A stretch of 64,000 nucleotides of DNA, taken from assembly GCA_964460435.1 (NCBI GenBank), contig CAYWRH010000003.1:18335-82334 (forward strand), given 5' to 3'. This document shows positions 1 to 8,803 of this stretch, piece by piece. The stretch comes from JAAZBV01 sp964460435. Lineage in GTDB: Bacteria; Desulfobacterota; DSM-4660; Desulfatiglandales; HGW-15. The first letter of the stretch is position 1; each line of letters begins with the position of its first letter. The notes under the pieces were generated by a model. That model worked only from the letters and a program-made list of their open reading frames with translations, did no database searches and was not told where the DNA came from. Made by a program: the position numbers and the translations under genes.

Positions 1-723
1 GGTTCAAACGCTCCGGGTGAGCTTACTGTGCCAACAACGGGGTTTATACCCTGTGTAGATGGTATTACACTTAAACGTAAACCATTTATACCAGATGCCC
101 CGGCAATATCAGCAGATATCCCGCTTATGATTGGGTCGAACAAGGATGAGATGTCCATCTTCCGCACGGGTAATCCCAAATATGGCAAATACACGAATGA
201 GGATTTTGAGGCACATGTCCATGAAGTACTGCCCGCAAAGGCGAATGAACTGATCCCTGCTATACGTGAGGCATTTCCTGATTATTCACCAACAGACCTT
301 ATTAATGTTGCTGAATCCCTCAAGGGTTACTGGATCGCTACAGTATTCCAGGCTGAGCGCAAGGCAGCACAGGCAAAGGCCCCGGTTTATGTATATCTTA
401 TGGCATGGGAGACCCGCGCAGATAATGGCAGACTCCGCGCACATCATGCCCTTGATGTACCGCTTGTGTTCAACAATGTAGAGTCCATGAGAAGCATGGT
501 AGGGGAGGGACCTGAGCCGCAAAAAATGGCTGATATTATGAGCTCCGCATGGATTGCCTTTGCCAGAACAGGCAATCCGAACACAGAAGGGCTACCTGAC
601 TGGCCTAACTATGACACGCAAAACCGCAGTACAATGGTCTTTGACACAATATGCCGTGTAACAAATAATCCATATGAGAAGATACGAAAAATACTTATAA
701 AAGATTTACATGGTGAACCCTGA
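1..723 (+). CDS. Type B carboxylesterase, C-terminal part
   Basis: The reading frame is open from the first base, so the gene begins before the window and only about 240 residues are seen; the nucleophile Ser motif lies outside. Visible family features are the GSNKDEMSIF stretch typical of the region after the catalytic acid, the HHALDVPLVFNN segment carrying the catalytic His, and the AWIAFARTGNPN motif near the end. It resembles the carboxylesterases at 14198 and 16876, so the locus holds at least three members of this family. The substrate cannot be told from sequence. The call of family is firm; export cannot be judged without the N-terminus. Confidence 0.9.
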   Translation, partial: GSNAPGELTVPTTGFIPCVDGITLKRKPFIPDAPAISADIPLMIGSNKDEMSIFRTGNPKYGKYTNEDFEAHVHEVLPAKANELIPAIREAFPDYSPTDLINVAESLKGYWIATVFQAERKAAQAKAPVYVYLMAWETRADNGRLRAHHALDVPLVFNNVESMRSMVGEGPEPQKMADIMSSAWIAFARTGNPNTEGLPDWPNYDTQNRSTMVFDTICRVTNNPYEKIRKILIKDLHGEP

Positions 724-830
724 TTATATATTAGAGGAACGCCTGTTCATAATCTTGACATTTAAAAATCCTCCTGTAAAATTTCGATAGATTAGAATAA
801 ATGATTTAATGTCTGAGGTGAATTTTTTGA

Positions 831-1880
831 ATGTTAAATAGGTTTTTGATATTTTTAATATTCTTTGCTTTGATCTTGTTAGTTCACCCCCCATTATATG
901 CAGCCTGGCAGATAGATGCCAGGGATTTTTATGAATGGATGTGTTCAAAGCATGTTTCTCAGGCATGCAGCCATCAGGGGAGAAATTCGTATCTGGGAAA
1001 TTACAGTACAAGGCAGGAATGCGAGGATGCAAGGTATCAATCGTGCGGCGGGGGAGGCGATGCCGCATGCATGAACAGGAGTGTGTGTGTTGGCGAAGAT
1101 GATGAAGATATTACAACATCGGAAGAGGCAGATGCTTTAAGGGAAGAAGAGGAATCTGAAAGGCGTCAGATGGAGGTTAAAGAGGGTTTTGAAAGGTATC
1201 AGTCAAGATCAGATGATTTCAGGAACAAGGTTATAGGAGAAAGATTTTTAAACAGCAATCCTTCAGGTCTATTTGAGCCTAAACAATCCACAAAGGCTAA
1301 CCCGATTATAAAAAAGGATGAAAGAGAATCCATAAAGATATCGATTCAAAATGCATATTGTTCTGCATTAAGTGCAATAGATGCGGCGAGATCTGAATCA
1401 TACAAAGATAATTTTTCAGGCCTTGTAACAGGCATGGAAGAGGCGCGGGAAGCTGCTCAAAAGGGTTTTGACAAACCACCTTCTAATTGCCCTGATTTGG
1501 ATATCCCTGTTCCTTCTCTCAGGACATCTCCTGAATTTGAAAAGATCAGGGTTACATATGACAGGCTGGAGAAGATTAACAATGAACTCACAGAAATTAT
1601 TCCAAAGATCAGAGATGTTATTCAGGCCCAAAAACAGATAGAGGCCAGGGTAAAAGTGAATGAAAAGAAGATTGATGAGATCAAAAGATTAAAAAAAGAG
1701 AACAAAAAAACAGAATCGATTAAATCTGAAGATGAGCTGGATGATCTGCTGAAAGAGGCAGAGGGACTCAAAACCGAAGCCAACAGGCAAAGGGAGATTT
1801 CAGATCAACTCACAAAACAGGTTGATGGTTATGAGTTGGAATTGAAAGCTGTTTCTTCAAAGATTTTAAAAGGGATGTAA
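831..1880 (+). CDS. Secreted coiled-coil protein of unknown function
   Basis: 349 residues. A Sec signal peptide (hydrophobic residues 5-24, then AAWQID) is followed by a Cys-rich segment (about residues 36-90, with eight or so Cys and a GGGGD turn), an acidic stretch of Glu and Asp, and a long charged C-terminal half (about 230-345) with heptad-like Glu/Lys/Leu patterning that should form a coiled coil. A GAGGTGA ribosome site lies just before the ATG. I do not recognise a family. The stop is followed after 1 base by the next start, so it is the first gene of a four-gene operon (831-4610) whose products all look membrane- or envelope-associated. A structural or scaffolding role is only a guess. 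Confidence 0.75.
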   Translation: MLNRFLIFLIFFALILLVHPPLYAAWQIDARDFYEWMCSKHVSQACSHQGRNSYLGNYSTRQECEDARYQSCGGGGDAACMNRSVCVGEDDEDITTSEEADALREEEESERRQMEVKEGFERYQSRSDDFRNKVIGERFLNSNPSGLFEPKQSTKANPIIKKDERESIKISIQNAYCSALSAIDAARSESYKDNFSGLVTGMEEAREAAQKGFDKPPSNCPDLDIPVPSLRTSPEFEKIRVTYDRLEKINNELTEIIPKIRDVIQAQKQIEARVKVNEKKIDEIKRLKKENKKTESIKSEDELDDLLKEAEGLKTEANRQREISDQLTKQVDGYELELKAVSSKILKGM

Positions 1881-1881
1881 C

Positions 1882-3087
1882 ATGAGAGATATCATGAAAA
1901 TTCATATGTTATCTTTTTTAATGATAATTGCCTGTGCTCACATCAGCCTTGCAGATGAAGGCACTGTTTACATCAGAAATATTATAAAGGATTCACCCGC
2001 AGAAAGGGCTGGCCTTTGTGTCTATGACCAGATAGTGAGTGTTGATGGAACAGCAGTTAAAACTGTGAGTGAATTTTTGGATATCATGAATAATATCACA
2101 AGGGGCAATCACTCTGTTTCTGTCATAAGGGATGGGAAAAAACTGGATTTCGGGTTTACACTAAAGGCAGATGATATAAAAAACGGTTTTGGTGTGAAAG
2201 CCTTAAGTGTAGATCTTGAAAAGGCATCGGAATTTTTTGACCAAGGACTTGAGATCGCAGGCAGGGCAAAGTCTTCTGAAGAGATACAAAAGGCAATTGA
2301 TGAGTTTTTACAGGCTGAATATTATGCCCCCTTTTTGCCAGAGGTGCACTATAACCTGGGTTTTCGCTACCTTGATATTGAGGATTATGAAAATGCAGAA
2401 AAACACCTTGAGAGGTATGTAAAGCTCTTTCCCAATGCCCCTGATATTGCAATGGCGCAGGAGGCCCTTGGCAAGGCCGCTTATATGAGAGACAGGATTG
2501 ATTATGCCAGAAAAAGGATGCTTGATCCTGACTCCTGGTTATTTAGTGGTGAAGAGCCTGAGAGAGAGCCTTCAATAGGATTTATACCGGAAAGGATGGT
2601 TGCAACAGAGTTTAAATTATCCGATGATGGAAGGATTTATGCAAAAAATCCTGAAATTCTTCAAGCCTCAGACAGAGGCATAAAAAGGTATGTAAACAGG
2701 CAGAAATGGCTTTATGTTGATTTTAAGGGGAGATTTTTTGAATATGCCTATGCCTGGTGCTATGAATGCCCAGATGACAATGATCTTGATCCCTCTTTTA
2801 TTGCCGAAGGTGCAGATAACCTCCTTACACAAAGGTTTATAGAGTTCATTGATGCAATATCTAAAAAATCCACCGCTTATACCATAAGAAGGGTCGCTGG
2901 TGAAATAAAGATCAACGGGGATCGTATTATGATTGTTCAGACACATTATGCCTATACCTGGAACAAATGGGACTGGGGATATTACGCCGGCCTTTGGAGA
3001 CAGTTTATAACCGATAAAAATGCCGGGAAAAGATTTCTGGATGAGAGCAAATATCTCAAATGCAGGGTAACCCATATTCTAAAATGA
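1882..3087 (+). CDS. Exported PDZ and TPR domain protein
   Basis: 401 residues with a signal peptide ending near ISLADEG. Residues about 26-95 form a PDZ domain (VYIRNIIKDSPAERAGL, IVSVDGTAV, VIRDGKKLDF), a module that binds peptide termini and is common in periplasmic proteases. There is no protease domain here. Residues about 135-200 contain tetratricopeptide-type helices (PEVHYNLGFRYLDIEDYENAEKHLERYVKLFP). The last 200 residues are not recognised and hold a CYECPDDND segment. It starts 1 base after the preceding stop and may begin at the internal Met (MKIHM) instead. It probably works as an envelope adaptor with its operon partners; the function is unknown. Confidence 0.8.
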   Translation: MRDIMKIHMLSFLMIIACAHISLADEGTVYIRNIIKDSPAERAGLCVYDQIVSVDGTAVKTVSEFLDIMNNITRGNHSVSVIRDGKKLDFGFTLKADDIKNGFGVKALSVDLEKASEFFDQGLEIAGRAKSSEEIQKAIDEFLQAEYYAPFLPEVHYNLGFRYLDIEDYENAEKHLERYVKLFPNAPDIAMAQEALGKAAYMRDRIDYARKRMLDPDSWLFSGEEPEREPSIGFIPERMVATEFKLSDDGRIYAKNPEILQASDRGIKRYVNRQKWLYVDFKGRFFEYAYAWCYECPDDNDLDPSFIAEGADNLLTQRFIEFIDAISKKSTAYTIRRVAGEIKINGDRIMIVQTHYAYTWNKWDWGYYAGLWRQFITDKNAGKRFLDESKYLKCRVTHILK

Positions 3088-3118
3088 TAATAAACAACCT
3101 GTTATGGGAGTTAAAAAG

Positions 3119-4231
3119 ATGAAATGCCGTTTTTTTATTTTTTTGATAACAGCCTTTTTAATGGCCGCTGGAAACAGGTATGCTGAAACTAGCAAGGCAA
3201 ACAATACTGTATTTTTTCAAGGATTTTATTTAAGGGCAAAGGAACAGCTTGATGCTGCTGTTGAAAAGATAACAAGGCTTGAAGAAGAGATACAAAAAAA
3301 CAGCGATACAATAAACAGGGCAGAAAAAATCATTAATATTGCAAGCCAGAGGAATGATCATAATGCCAGGCAGGCTGAAAACACAGCAAGGGAGGCGGTT
3401 ATTACGGCTACAGGCGCCCTTGAAAAGAATAAAGAGGCATTGAGACAATGGAGACTGAAAAGGATCAGGGCAGAGAATGCCATCCTCCTTATAAAAAATA
3501 TGATAAACGATAATACGGGCAATGGACAAAAAATAAGGGGTTTTGTATCGGATCATAATGGCATGGTAGAAATAGTAGGCGGTAATGGCAACAGGGTTTA
3601 TCCCGGCGAAGAGCAGGCAGTTATTGTGGGGCAGGGTGATAAAATTATAACACATGATAATGGCTCCCTAAATATGCAGTTTCTTGATGGCAGGGGAGCA
3701 GCAAGGCTTGCTTCAAATACGCAGATCATCATGTCTGAGGATTCACCTGAAAAACAGGAGATATTGATAACCAAAGGGAAGATATATGGGGCCGTTGATA
3801 AGGCGGAAGAATATTATAATAAGATTAAAAACGGCATCAAAAATTATCATGACGATCTGAAGGCGATAGGTGAATATCTTGATGATGAAGATATTAAAAA
3901 GCGGGTTAACAGACAGCTTCATATCAGCCTTTTGAATGTTTTGGGCGAGATACATCCTGGAGATGGCGAATATTACTATGTTGATGAATCAAATAAAATA
4001 CACCATTACCGCATAACAGCCGTCTGTGCTGTAAGGGGCACAAAATTTACTGTTGAAAACAGAGAAGACGGAAGCGGCACAATTACAGTACTGGATGGCC
4101 TGGTAGAAATAACACCAAAAGGAGAAGAGACCTTAAAGATTGAGGGGGGCTATATGGTCAATTTCAGGGATAATAAATTTTCTGTGCCCCAGAAAACAGA
4201 AAATATAGATAACTGGTGGGAAAATGAGTGA
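3119..4231 (+). CDS. Secreted FecR-domain protein with coiled coil
   Basis: 370 residues from the second ATG, chosen because a GGGAG ribosome site sits 8 bases before it; an in-frame ATG at 3104 overlaps that site. A signal peptide is followed by a coiled coil (about residues 30-130, EEEIQKNSDTINRAEKI and similar). Then comes a FecR-type beta domain that begins around GEEQAVIVGQGDKIITHDNGS and is completed by AVRGTKFTVENREDGSGTITVLDGLVEI near the end. About 70 mostly helical residues are inserted in the middle of that domain. FecR modules are sensor or scaffold domains in the periplasm; no TonB receptor or ECF sigma factor is nearby, so classical iron signalling is unlikely. Confidence 0.8.
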   Translation: MKCRFFIFLITAFLMAAGNRYAETSKANNTVFFQGFYLRAKEQLDAAVEKITRLEEEIQKNSDTINRAEKIINIASQRNDHNARQAENTAREAVITATGALEKNKEALRQWRLKRIRAENAILLIKNMINDNTGNGQKIRGFVSDHNGMVEIVGGNGNRVYPGEEQAVIVGQGDKIITHDNGSLNMQFLDGRGAARLASNTQIIMSEDSPEKQEILITKGKIYGAVDKAEEYYNKIKNGIKNYHDDLKAIGEYLDDEDIKKRVNRQLHISLLNVLGEIHPGDGEYYYVDESNKIHHYRITAVCAVRGTKFTVENREDGSGTITVLDGLVEITPKGEETLKIEGGYMVNFRDNKFSVPQKTENIDNWWENE

Positions 4232-4610
4232 AAAAAAGGCAATAGTAAAAACATCGCCTTTGTCAGCGGTGGCTACACTTGTTTTTTGTGTCTTGATGCT
4301 GATATTTGGTTTGGTTTTTTTAATAGAGGTGCTTCCTGATGAACCCTTTGCCCTATTTTTTAAGGCACTTTGGCTGCTTTTTTGTATAGGCGGCATCATC
4401 TATTCTCTTATTGTCCTTGGTTCATATTCAGGGCCGGATAAAAATAAGATCCCGCTATCGGCCACCGATGTGATAGAGATAAAGGATGAAGGAAAGGCTA
4501 TTGATTTTGATGATAGACTGAGAAAACTCGAATCACTAAAAAATGATCACCTTATCACTGAAGAGGAATACAGACAAAAGCGCGAAGAGATTCTAAAGGA
4601 CAAATGGTAA
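4224..4610 (+). CDS. Two-TM membrane protein with SHOCT tail
   Basis: 128 residues. Two hydrophobic segments (about residues 12-35 and 43-66) precede a short charged C-terminal segment, DDRLRKLESLKNDHLITEEEYRQKREEILK in two parts, which is the SHOCT signature found at the end of many small bacterial membrane proteins. The start overlaps the preceding stop by 8 bases, so translation is coupled to the FecR-domain gene. It is the last gene of the 831-4610 operon and is followed by a strong hairpin terminator. The role is unknown; SHOCT segments are thought to mediate oligomerisation. Confidence 0.75.
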   Translation: MSEKKAIVKTSPLSAVATLVFCVLMLIFGLVFLIEVLPDEPFALFFKALWLLFCIGGIIYSLIVLGSYSGPDKNKIPLSATDVIEIKDEGKAIDFDDRLRKLESLKNDHLITEEEYRQKREEILKDKW

Positions 4611-4707
4611 CAATTAAGTAAACAGATCGAATGGCCGCCCATTTAAAATTCCAGCAAAAGTTACGCTGGGCATGATATTGGCTGCAAATTCAAGGCTTAA
4701 AAGCCAT

Positions 4708-4748
4708 AAAAAAATGCGAAGGCCTATCACTGCCCTTCGCATTTTTTT
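4708..4748. terminator. Bidirectional intrinsic terminator
   Basis: A 9-base stem (ATGCGAAGG at 4714-4722 with CCTTCGCAT at 4734-4742) is flanked by an A run before and a T run after, so it can end transcription from both the SHOCT gene (+) and araA (-). The rest of 4611-4765 shows no gene. Confidence 0.85.
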
Positions 4749-4765
4749 CTTAACAGGATTAAAGG

Positions 4766-6283
4766 CTATACCCCTCCTGAAAATGCCTTCAGGGTGTAAT
4801 AGAGATCATTCCACTTGAGCTCCTTTTTAAAAGAGCTGATATCTGTTTTGTCATCTATTAACACCATCTCTATGCCGCACATTTCACAGAAATCTGTCAG
4901 CATCTCGGTTGTTACCTGTTTGCTGTACCCGGTATGGTGGGCGCCGCCGCCCAGTATCCATGCATGGGAGGCTGTTTCAAGATTTGGTTTTGGCTTCCAT
5001 AGAACGCGCGCCACAGGGAGCTTTGGAAGCCTCTCTTTGATGTTTACTGTGTAGACCTCATTCACCAAAAGCCTGAAGCGGTTTCCCATGTCAATGAGTG
5101 ATGCGTTAACAGAATCCCCTTCCGGCACATTAAATACCAGCCTTACAGGGTCTTCCTTGCCACCGATACCAAGCGGATGTATCTCCAGCTTAACCTTTTC
5201 ACAACCTGATATGGATGGGCAGACCTCAAGCATGTGGGCTCCAAGTACCATTGGATTAGCAGGGTCCAGGTGATAAGTGTAATCCTCCATAAATGAGGTG
5301 CCGCCCGAGAGCCCTTTACCCATAACCTTCATGGCACGCACCAGAAGCGCTGTCTTCCAGTCCCCCTCTGCGCCAAACCCATACCCCTTTTCCATAAGCC
5401 TCTGGCATGCAAAACCTGGAAGCTGTTTCATGCCCTCAAGGTCTTCAAAGGTGGTGGTAAAGGCGCTGAAATTTCCGTCCACCAGAAAGTCCTCAATACC
5501 AGCCTCCAACCGGGCAGCCTCCTTGAGGCTATCATGCCGTTTGCCTCCGGGAAGCAGTTCCTTGTCAACAGCATAGATCTCTTTGTATTCTTTGATCAAT
5601 GCGTCAATCCGGTCTGCTTTCACCGCCCTGATCCTTGCCACCAGGTCTCCCACTCCGTAACCATACACATCAAAACCAAAGGCGATCTGGGCAGCAACCT
5701 TGTCGCCTTCTGTGACAGCAACATCCCTCATGTTATCCCCGAAGCGGGCCACCTTTGCGCCCCTTATATCCCTGAGCGCCGCTGCAGCGCGTATCCATGA
5801 GCTGATCTTCTGCTGAACATTTTCATCTTTCCAGTAGCCTGAGACCACCTTGCGGGCTATCTTCATCCTTGTGTTGATGTATCCGTGCTCCCTGTCGCCG
5901 TGGGCAGACTGGTTGAGGTTCATGAAATCCATGTCTATCTCGCCCCAGGGTATATCCCTGTTGTACTGGGTGTGCAGGTGAAGGATCGGTTTATCTAACA
6001 CCTTAAGCCCGTTGATCCACATCTTTGATGGTGAAAAGGTGTGCATCCAGAGGATTACGCCGGCGCAATGGTCATCTGCGCTTGCCCTGGTACAGAAATC
6101 CGTGATCTCCTGCGGTGTGGTCAGAATGCCCTTATACTGGATCTCAGCGGGTATCTGATCCTGCCTGTTCAGGTACCCGGCAATCTCTTCTGTATGTGAC
6201 CGCACCTGTTTCAGGGTCTCATCCCCGTAAAGGTGCTGGCTCCCTGCAACCATCCATATAGAGATATTCTCGTATGCTTTCAT
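4766..6283 (-). CDS. araA: L-arabinose isomerase
   Basis: 505 residues, the normal length for AraA. It converts L-arabinose to L-ribulose in the cytoplasm using a divalent metal. The start is typical (IWMVAGSQHLYGDETL), and the four metal and catalytic residues can be placed in GAEGDWK, SFMEDYTYH, LGAHMLEVCPS and GGGAHHTGYS. A purine-rich ribosome site (AAGGAAAAGG) precedes the ATG. It is the last gene of a leftward operon with the HAD phosphatase (37 bases upstream) and the araB-type kinase. With araD on the other side of the regulator it completes the isomerase, kinase and epimerase route to D-xylulose 5-phosphate. Confidence 0.97.
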   Translation of the reverse strand: MKAYENISIWMVAGSQHLYGDETLKQVRSHTEEIAGYLNRQDQIPAEIQYKGILTTPQEITDFCTRASADDHCAGVILWMHTFSPSKMWINGLKVLDKPILHLHTQYNRDIPWGEIDMDFMNLNQSAHGDREHGYINTRMKIARKVVSGYWKDENVQQKISSWIRAAAALRDIRGAKVARFGDNMRDVAVTEGDKVAAQIAFGFDVYGYGVGDLVARIRAVKADRIDALIKEYKEIYAVDKELLPGGKRHDSLKEAARLEAGIEDFLVDGNFSAFTTTFEDLEGMKQLPGFACQRLMEKGYGFGAEGDWKTALLVRAMKVMGKGLSGGTSFMEDYTYHLDPANPMVLGAHMLEVCPSISGCEKVKLEIHPLGIGGKEDPVRLVFNVPEGDSVNASLIDMGNRFRLLVNEVYTVNIKERLPKLPVARVLWKPKPNLETASHAWILGGGAHHTGYSKQVTTEMLTDFCEMCGIEMVLIDDKTDISSFKKELKWNDLYYTLKAFSGGV

Positions 6284-6320
6284 ATCCTTTTCCTTTCCTT
6301 ATATTAGTTATTATCAGTCA

Positions 6321-6995
6321 TCAAAACGCCTTATGCTCATGAACAAGTGTCTCGAGATGTGCCAGAGAGAGCTCATCAAGGTTATTAACAACAAGGTCTG
6401 CATTATTTAGGTGATCGTGGGTGGATAGTACACCCACGCAGGCCATACCGGCCAGGCGCGCTGCTTCAAGCCCAGCAGGCGCATCCTCAATCACTATGCA
6501 GTTAGCTGGCAAGACGCCAAGTTTCAGTGAGGCGGTTAAACACCCCTCCGGATGGGGCTTACCCTGGCTTACATCCTCAGCGCATATAAGAGCAGCAAAT
6601 GTATCAGAGAGATTGAGCGCTTCCAGTATTGCAGTTATGTTCATGCGCGGCGCTGATGAGACGATTGCCTGGGGCCAGCCGCCTGTTTTCGCATCATCCA
6701 ATAGCTGCCCTGCGCCAGGCAGGAGCATAACCCCCTCTCTTTTCAGCGCCTCCCTGAATGCATGTTCTTTTGCATCACCGATCCTAACCACCTCAGCATC
6801 CGAAAGCCCTGCCCCTAAAAGGCTGCGTAATATCGCATCATTCCGCTGGCCAAAGGTTTTAAGGAATGTTTCCCATGTGAGATCATATTTTTCTTTTGAC
6901 AGCACCTCTTTCCATGCGAGCCAGTGCGCCTCGCGGGTATCTGCCATAGTGCCGTCCATATCCCATATAATGGCAAAGGTGTTATTTCCCTTCAT
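6321..6995 (-). CDS. HAD-family sugar phosphatase or mutase
   Basis: 224 residues of the beta-phosphoglucomutase-like HAD subgroup. The nucleophile motif is WDMDGTMAD near residue 12, motif II is around IVSSAPR, and the C-terminal acid motif is VIEDAPAGLEAARLAGM. A helical cap sits between motifs I and II. It lies between the araB-type kinase and araA, 42 and 37 bases from them, and is clearly co-transcribed. The family acts on small phosphorylated sugars, so it may remove dead-end sugar phosphates formed during arabinose use; the actual substrate is unknown. The ribosome site is GGGGAATAGGC before the ATG. Confidence 0.85.
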   Translation of the reverse strand: MKGNNTFAIIWDMDGTMADTREAHWLAWKEVLSKEKYDLTWETFLKTFGQRNDAILRSLLGAGLSDAEVVRIGDAKEHAFREALKREGVMLLPGAGQLLDDAKTGGWPQAIVSSAPRMNITAILEALNLSDTFAALICAEDVSQGKPHPEGCLTASLKLGVLPANCIVIEDAPAGLEAARLAGMACVGVLSTHDHLNNADLVVNNLDELSLAHLETLVHEHKAF

Positions 6996-7037
6996 GCCTA
7001 TTCCCCTTTTTGAATAAGAGAGGTTTAAAGCCTGTTG

Positions 7038-8633
7038 CTACAAGCAGGTTACAGCAGCCTCTTCTATGGCAAGCCCCCTGTGATAGCGTTCAAAGAATTT
7101 ATTAAACCCCTTTACATCCTCCGGGTCAGGTTTTACAGCCTTCTGGATGCTGTCACAAAAGACATTTGCAAGGAATTCAGGCAGGGTAACCTTTTTATCC
7201 TTTCGAACCATAAAGGCTGCAAGCAGTGCCATGCCCCATGCCCCCCCCTCTCCGGCGGTCTTCAGGGTGGAAACCGGTGTCCCTGTGGCCGCTGCCATGA
7301 TCTTTTGACCAACCTCCGGGGATTTGAAAAAACCGCCATGCCCTCTTATCTCATCAACCTTTGCGCCCTCTTCGTTAAAAAGCACATTAAGACCTGTCCG
7401 CAAGGCACACAAGGAGGTGAACAGATGGGTGCGCATAAAATTGGCCAGGTTGAATCGTGCTTCAGGTGAACGGACAAACAGGGGGCGGCCTTCAGTGAAC
7501 CCGGTAATGTGTTCACCTGAAACATATCCGTAACTCATTAGCCCTCCGCAGTCAGGGTCGCCCTTCAGCGCCTGAGCAAGCAGGGTATCATAAAGAAGAG
7601 TCCTGGATACCCCTTTGCCCAGGCTTTCAAGCGCCTCGCCAAATAGATTTATCCAGCCATCATAATCGGTGCTGCAGTTATTTGAGTGGGCCATGCCCAC
7701 AAGGTGCCCGTCAGGGGTGGTGACAAGGTCTACCTCATGGTGTACCTTTGTTAGCTCCTTTTCCAGGACAATCATTGCAAATACGGATGTGCCTGCTGAT
7801 ACATTGCCTGTCCTTTTTGCAACACTGTTGGTGGCTGCCATGCCGGTTCCCGCATCACCCTCAGGAGGCGCAACAGGAACACCAGGTTTAAGCATCCCTG
7901 AAGGGTCAAGCAGAAGGGCGCCCTCTTCTGTGAGCAGGCCGCCATTCTCCCCCGCGCACAGCACCTCAGGCAGGATTTCCCTGACCCGCCATCTGAACCC
8001 TTTTTCCTTTATATGGTTATCAAACAGGGCGCACATATCCATATTAAAATCCTTTGTTTCAAGATCAATGGGAAACATCCCTGAGGCATCGCCGATGCCT
8101 ATTACCTTTTTCCCGGTGAGTCTAAAGTGGATGTAGCCTGCCAGGGTAGTCATAAAGGCGATATCCCTAACGTGCGCCTCATTATTGAGAACTGCCTGGT
8201 AAAGGTGCGCAATGCTCCAGCGCTGGGGAATGGGATAATTAAAAAGATTGGTCAGCTCCTCTGATGCAGCCCCTGTTATATTGTTGCGCCATGTCCGAAA
8301 GGGGGTGAGCTGATTGCCGTTACGGTCAAAAACCATATAGCCATGCATCATGGCGCTGAAACCAAGCGCCCGGATGTGGCTTAAATGGACACCGTATTTA
8401 TCCCGGACATTTTGTGCAAGGTCTCTATAACAGCTCCTGAGACCTTCCCATATTCTCTCCAGTGGATAGGTCCATATGCCATTTACCAGGGAGTTCTCCC
8501 AGTCAAATCCCCCCGCGGCCAGAGGGTTGTGATCTTCACCGATCAGCACAGCCTTGATCCGGGTAGAGCCAAATTCAATGCCCAGTACAACATCTCCGCC
8601 TTTAATCATGGACAGGGTTTTGTCTGTTTCCAT
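7038..8633 (-). CDS. araB: Ribulokinase-type FGGY carbohydrate kinase
   Basis: 531 residues when started at METDK, which has AGGAT 5-6 bases upstream; a longer frame reaches 8699 but would run through the operator and promoter. The N-terminal ATP fold is VVLGIEFGSTRIKAVLIG and the C-terminal half holds the GNVSAGTSVFAM and GHGGFFKSPEVGQ motifs of FGGY kinases. The expected reaction is L-ribulose to L-ribulose 5-phosphate. It belongs to a non-enterobacterial branch of the family, so the substrate rests on context: araA and araD are adjacent and no other pentose kinase is present. It is the first gene of the leftward operon, directly behind an operator. Confidence 0.85.
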   Translation of the reverse strand: METDKTLSMIKGGDVVLGIEFGSTRIKAVLIGEDHNPLAAGGFDWENSLVNGIWTYPLERIWEGLRSCYRDLAQNVRDKYGVHLSHIRALGFSAMMHGYMVFDRNGNQLTPFRTWRNNITGAASEELTNLFNYPIPQRWSIAHLYQAVLNNEAHVRDIAFMTTLAGYIHFRLTGKKVIGIGDASGMFPIDLETKDFNMDMCALFDNHIKEKGFRWRVREILPEVLCAGENGGLLTEEGALLLDPSGMLKPGVPVAPPEGDAGTGMAATNSVAKRTGNVSAGTSVFAMIVLEKELTKVHHEVDLVTTPDGHLVGMAHSNNCSTDYDGWINLFGEALESLGKGVSRTLLYDTLLAQALKGDPDCGGLMSYGYVSGEHITGFTEGRPLFVRSPEARFNLANFMRTHLFTSLCALRTGLNVLFNEEGAKVDEIRGHGGFFKSPEVGQKIMAAATGTPVSTLKTAGEGGAWGMALLAAFMVRKDKKVTLPEFLANVFCDSIQKAVKPDPEDVKGFNKFFERYHRGLAIEEAAVTCL

Positions 8634-8651
8634 TTTATATCCTGTTATTTT

Positions 8652-8671
8652 TTGCGTTATCGATAACGCAA
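8652..8671. promoter_or_regulatory. LacI-type operator 1 at the kinase promoter
   Basis: A perfect 20-base palindrome, TTGCGTTATCGATAACGCAA, with the central C-G step typical of LacI-family operators. It lies immediately downstream of the leftward -10 element, where a bound repressor would block the kinase-HAD-araA operon. Confidence 0.85.
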
Positions 8672-8699
8672 TATTATTAGAGGGCCCTGTTTTTGTCAA
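8671..8699 (-). promoter_or_regulatory. Sigma70-type promoter of the araB-HAD-araA operon
   Basis: On the minus strand a perfect TTGACA (8699-8694) is followed by a 17-base spacer and TAATAT (8676-8671). The operator begins at the last base of the -10 element. Confidence 0.75.
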
Positions 8700-8742
8700 T
8701 TATATCTTTTAGATAGAGTAAATACCCTTCCGCTTAAAATCA

Positions 8743-8771
8743 TTGACACGAAAAATGAGAGATAATATAGT
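8743..8771 (+). promoter_or_regulatory. Sigma70-type promoter of the regulator gene
   Basis: A perfect TTGACA (8743-8748), a 17-base spacer and TATAGT (8766-8771). The second operator begins on the last base of the -10 element, so the regulator should repress itself. Confidence 0.8.
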
Positions 8772-8788
8772 GCGTTATCGATAACGCA
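8771..8788. promoter_or_regulatory. LacI-type operator 2 at the regulator promoter
   Basis: TGCGTTATCGATAACGCA, the same 18-base core as operator 1. The two centres are 118 bases apart, about 11 helical turns, which would allow a looped repressor tetramer across the divergent promoters (inference). Confidence 0.85.
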
Positions 8789-8803
8789 TTGAGCGGAGAT
8801 TTC

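Noticed and set aside
724..1068. Antisense ORF of 114 residues opposite the secreted coiled-coil gene
   Set aside because: It has no ribosome site or family features and is a shadow of the gene on the other strand. The same holds for the many other antisense frames inside real genes.
8634..8699. N-terminal extension of the araB-type kinase
   Set aside because: The extension would be encoded by operator 1 and the -10/-35 region and has no family likeness. METDK has a ribosome site.
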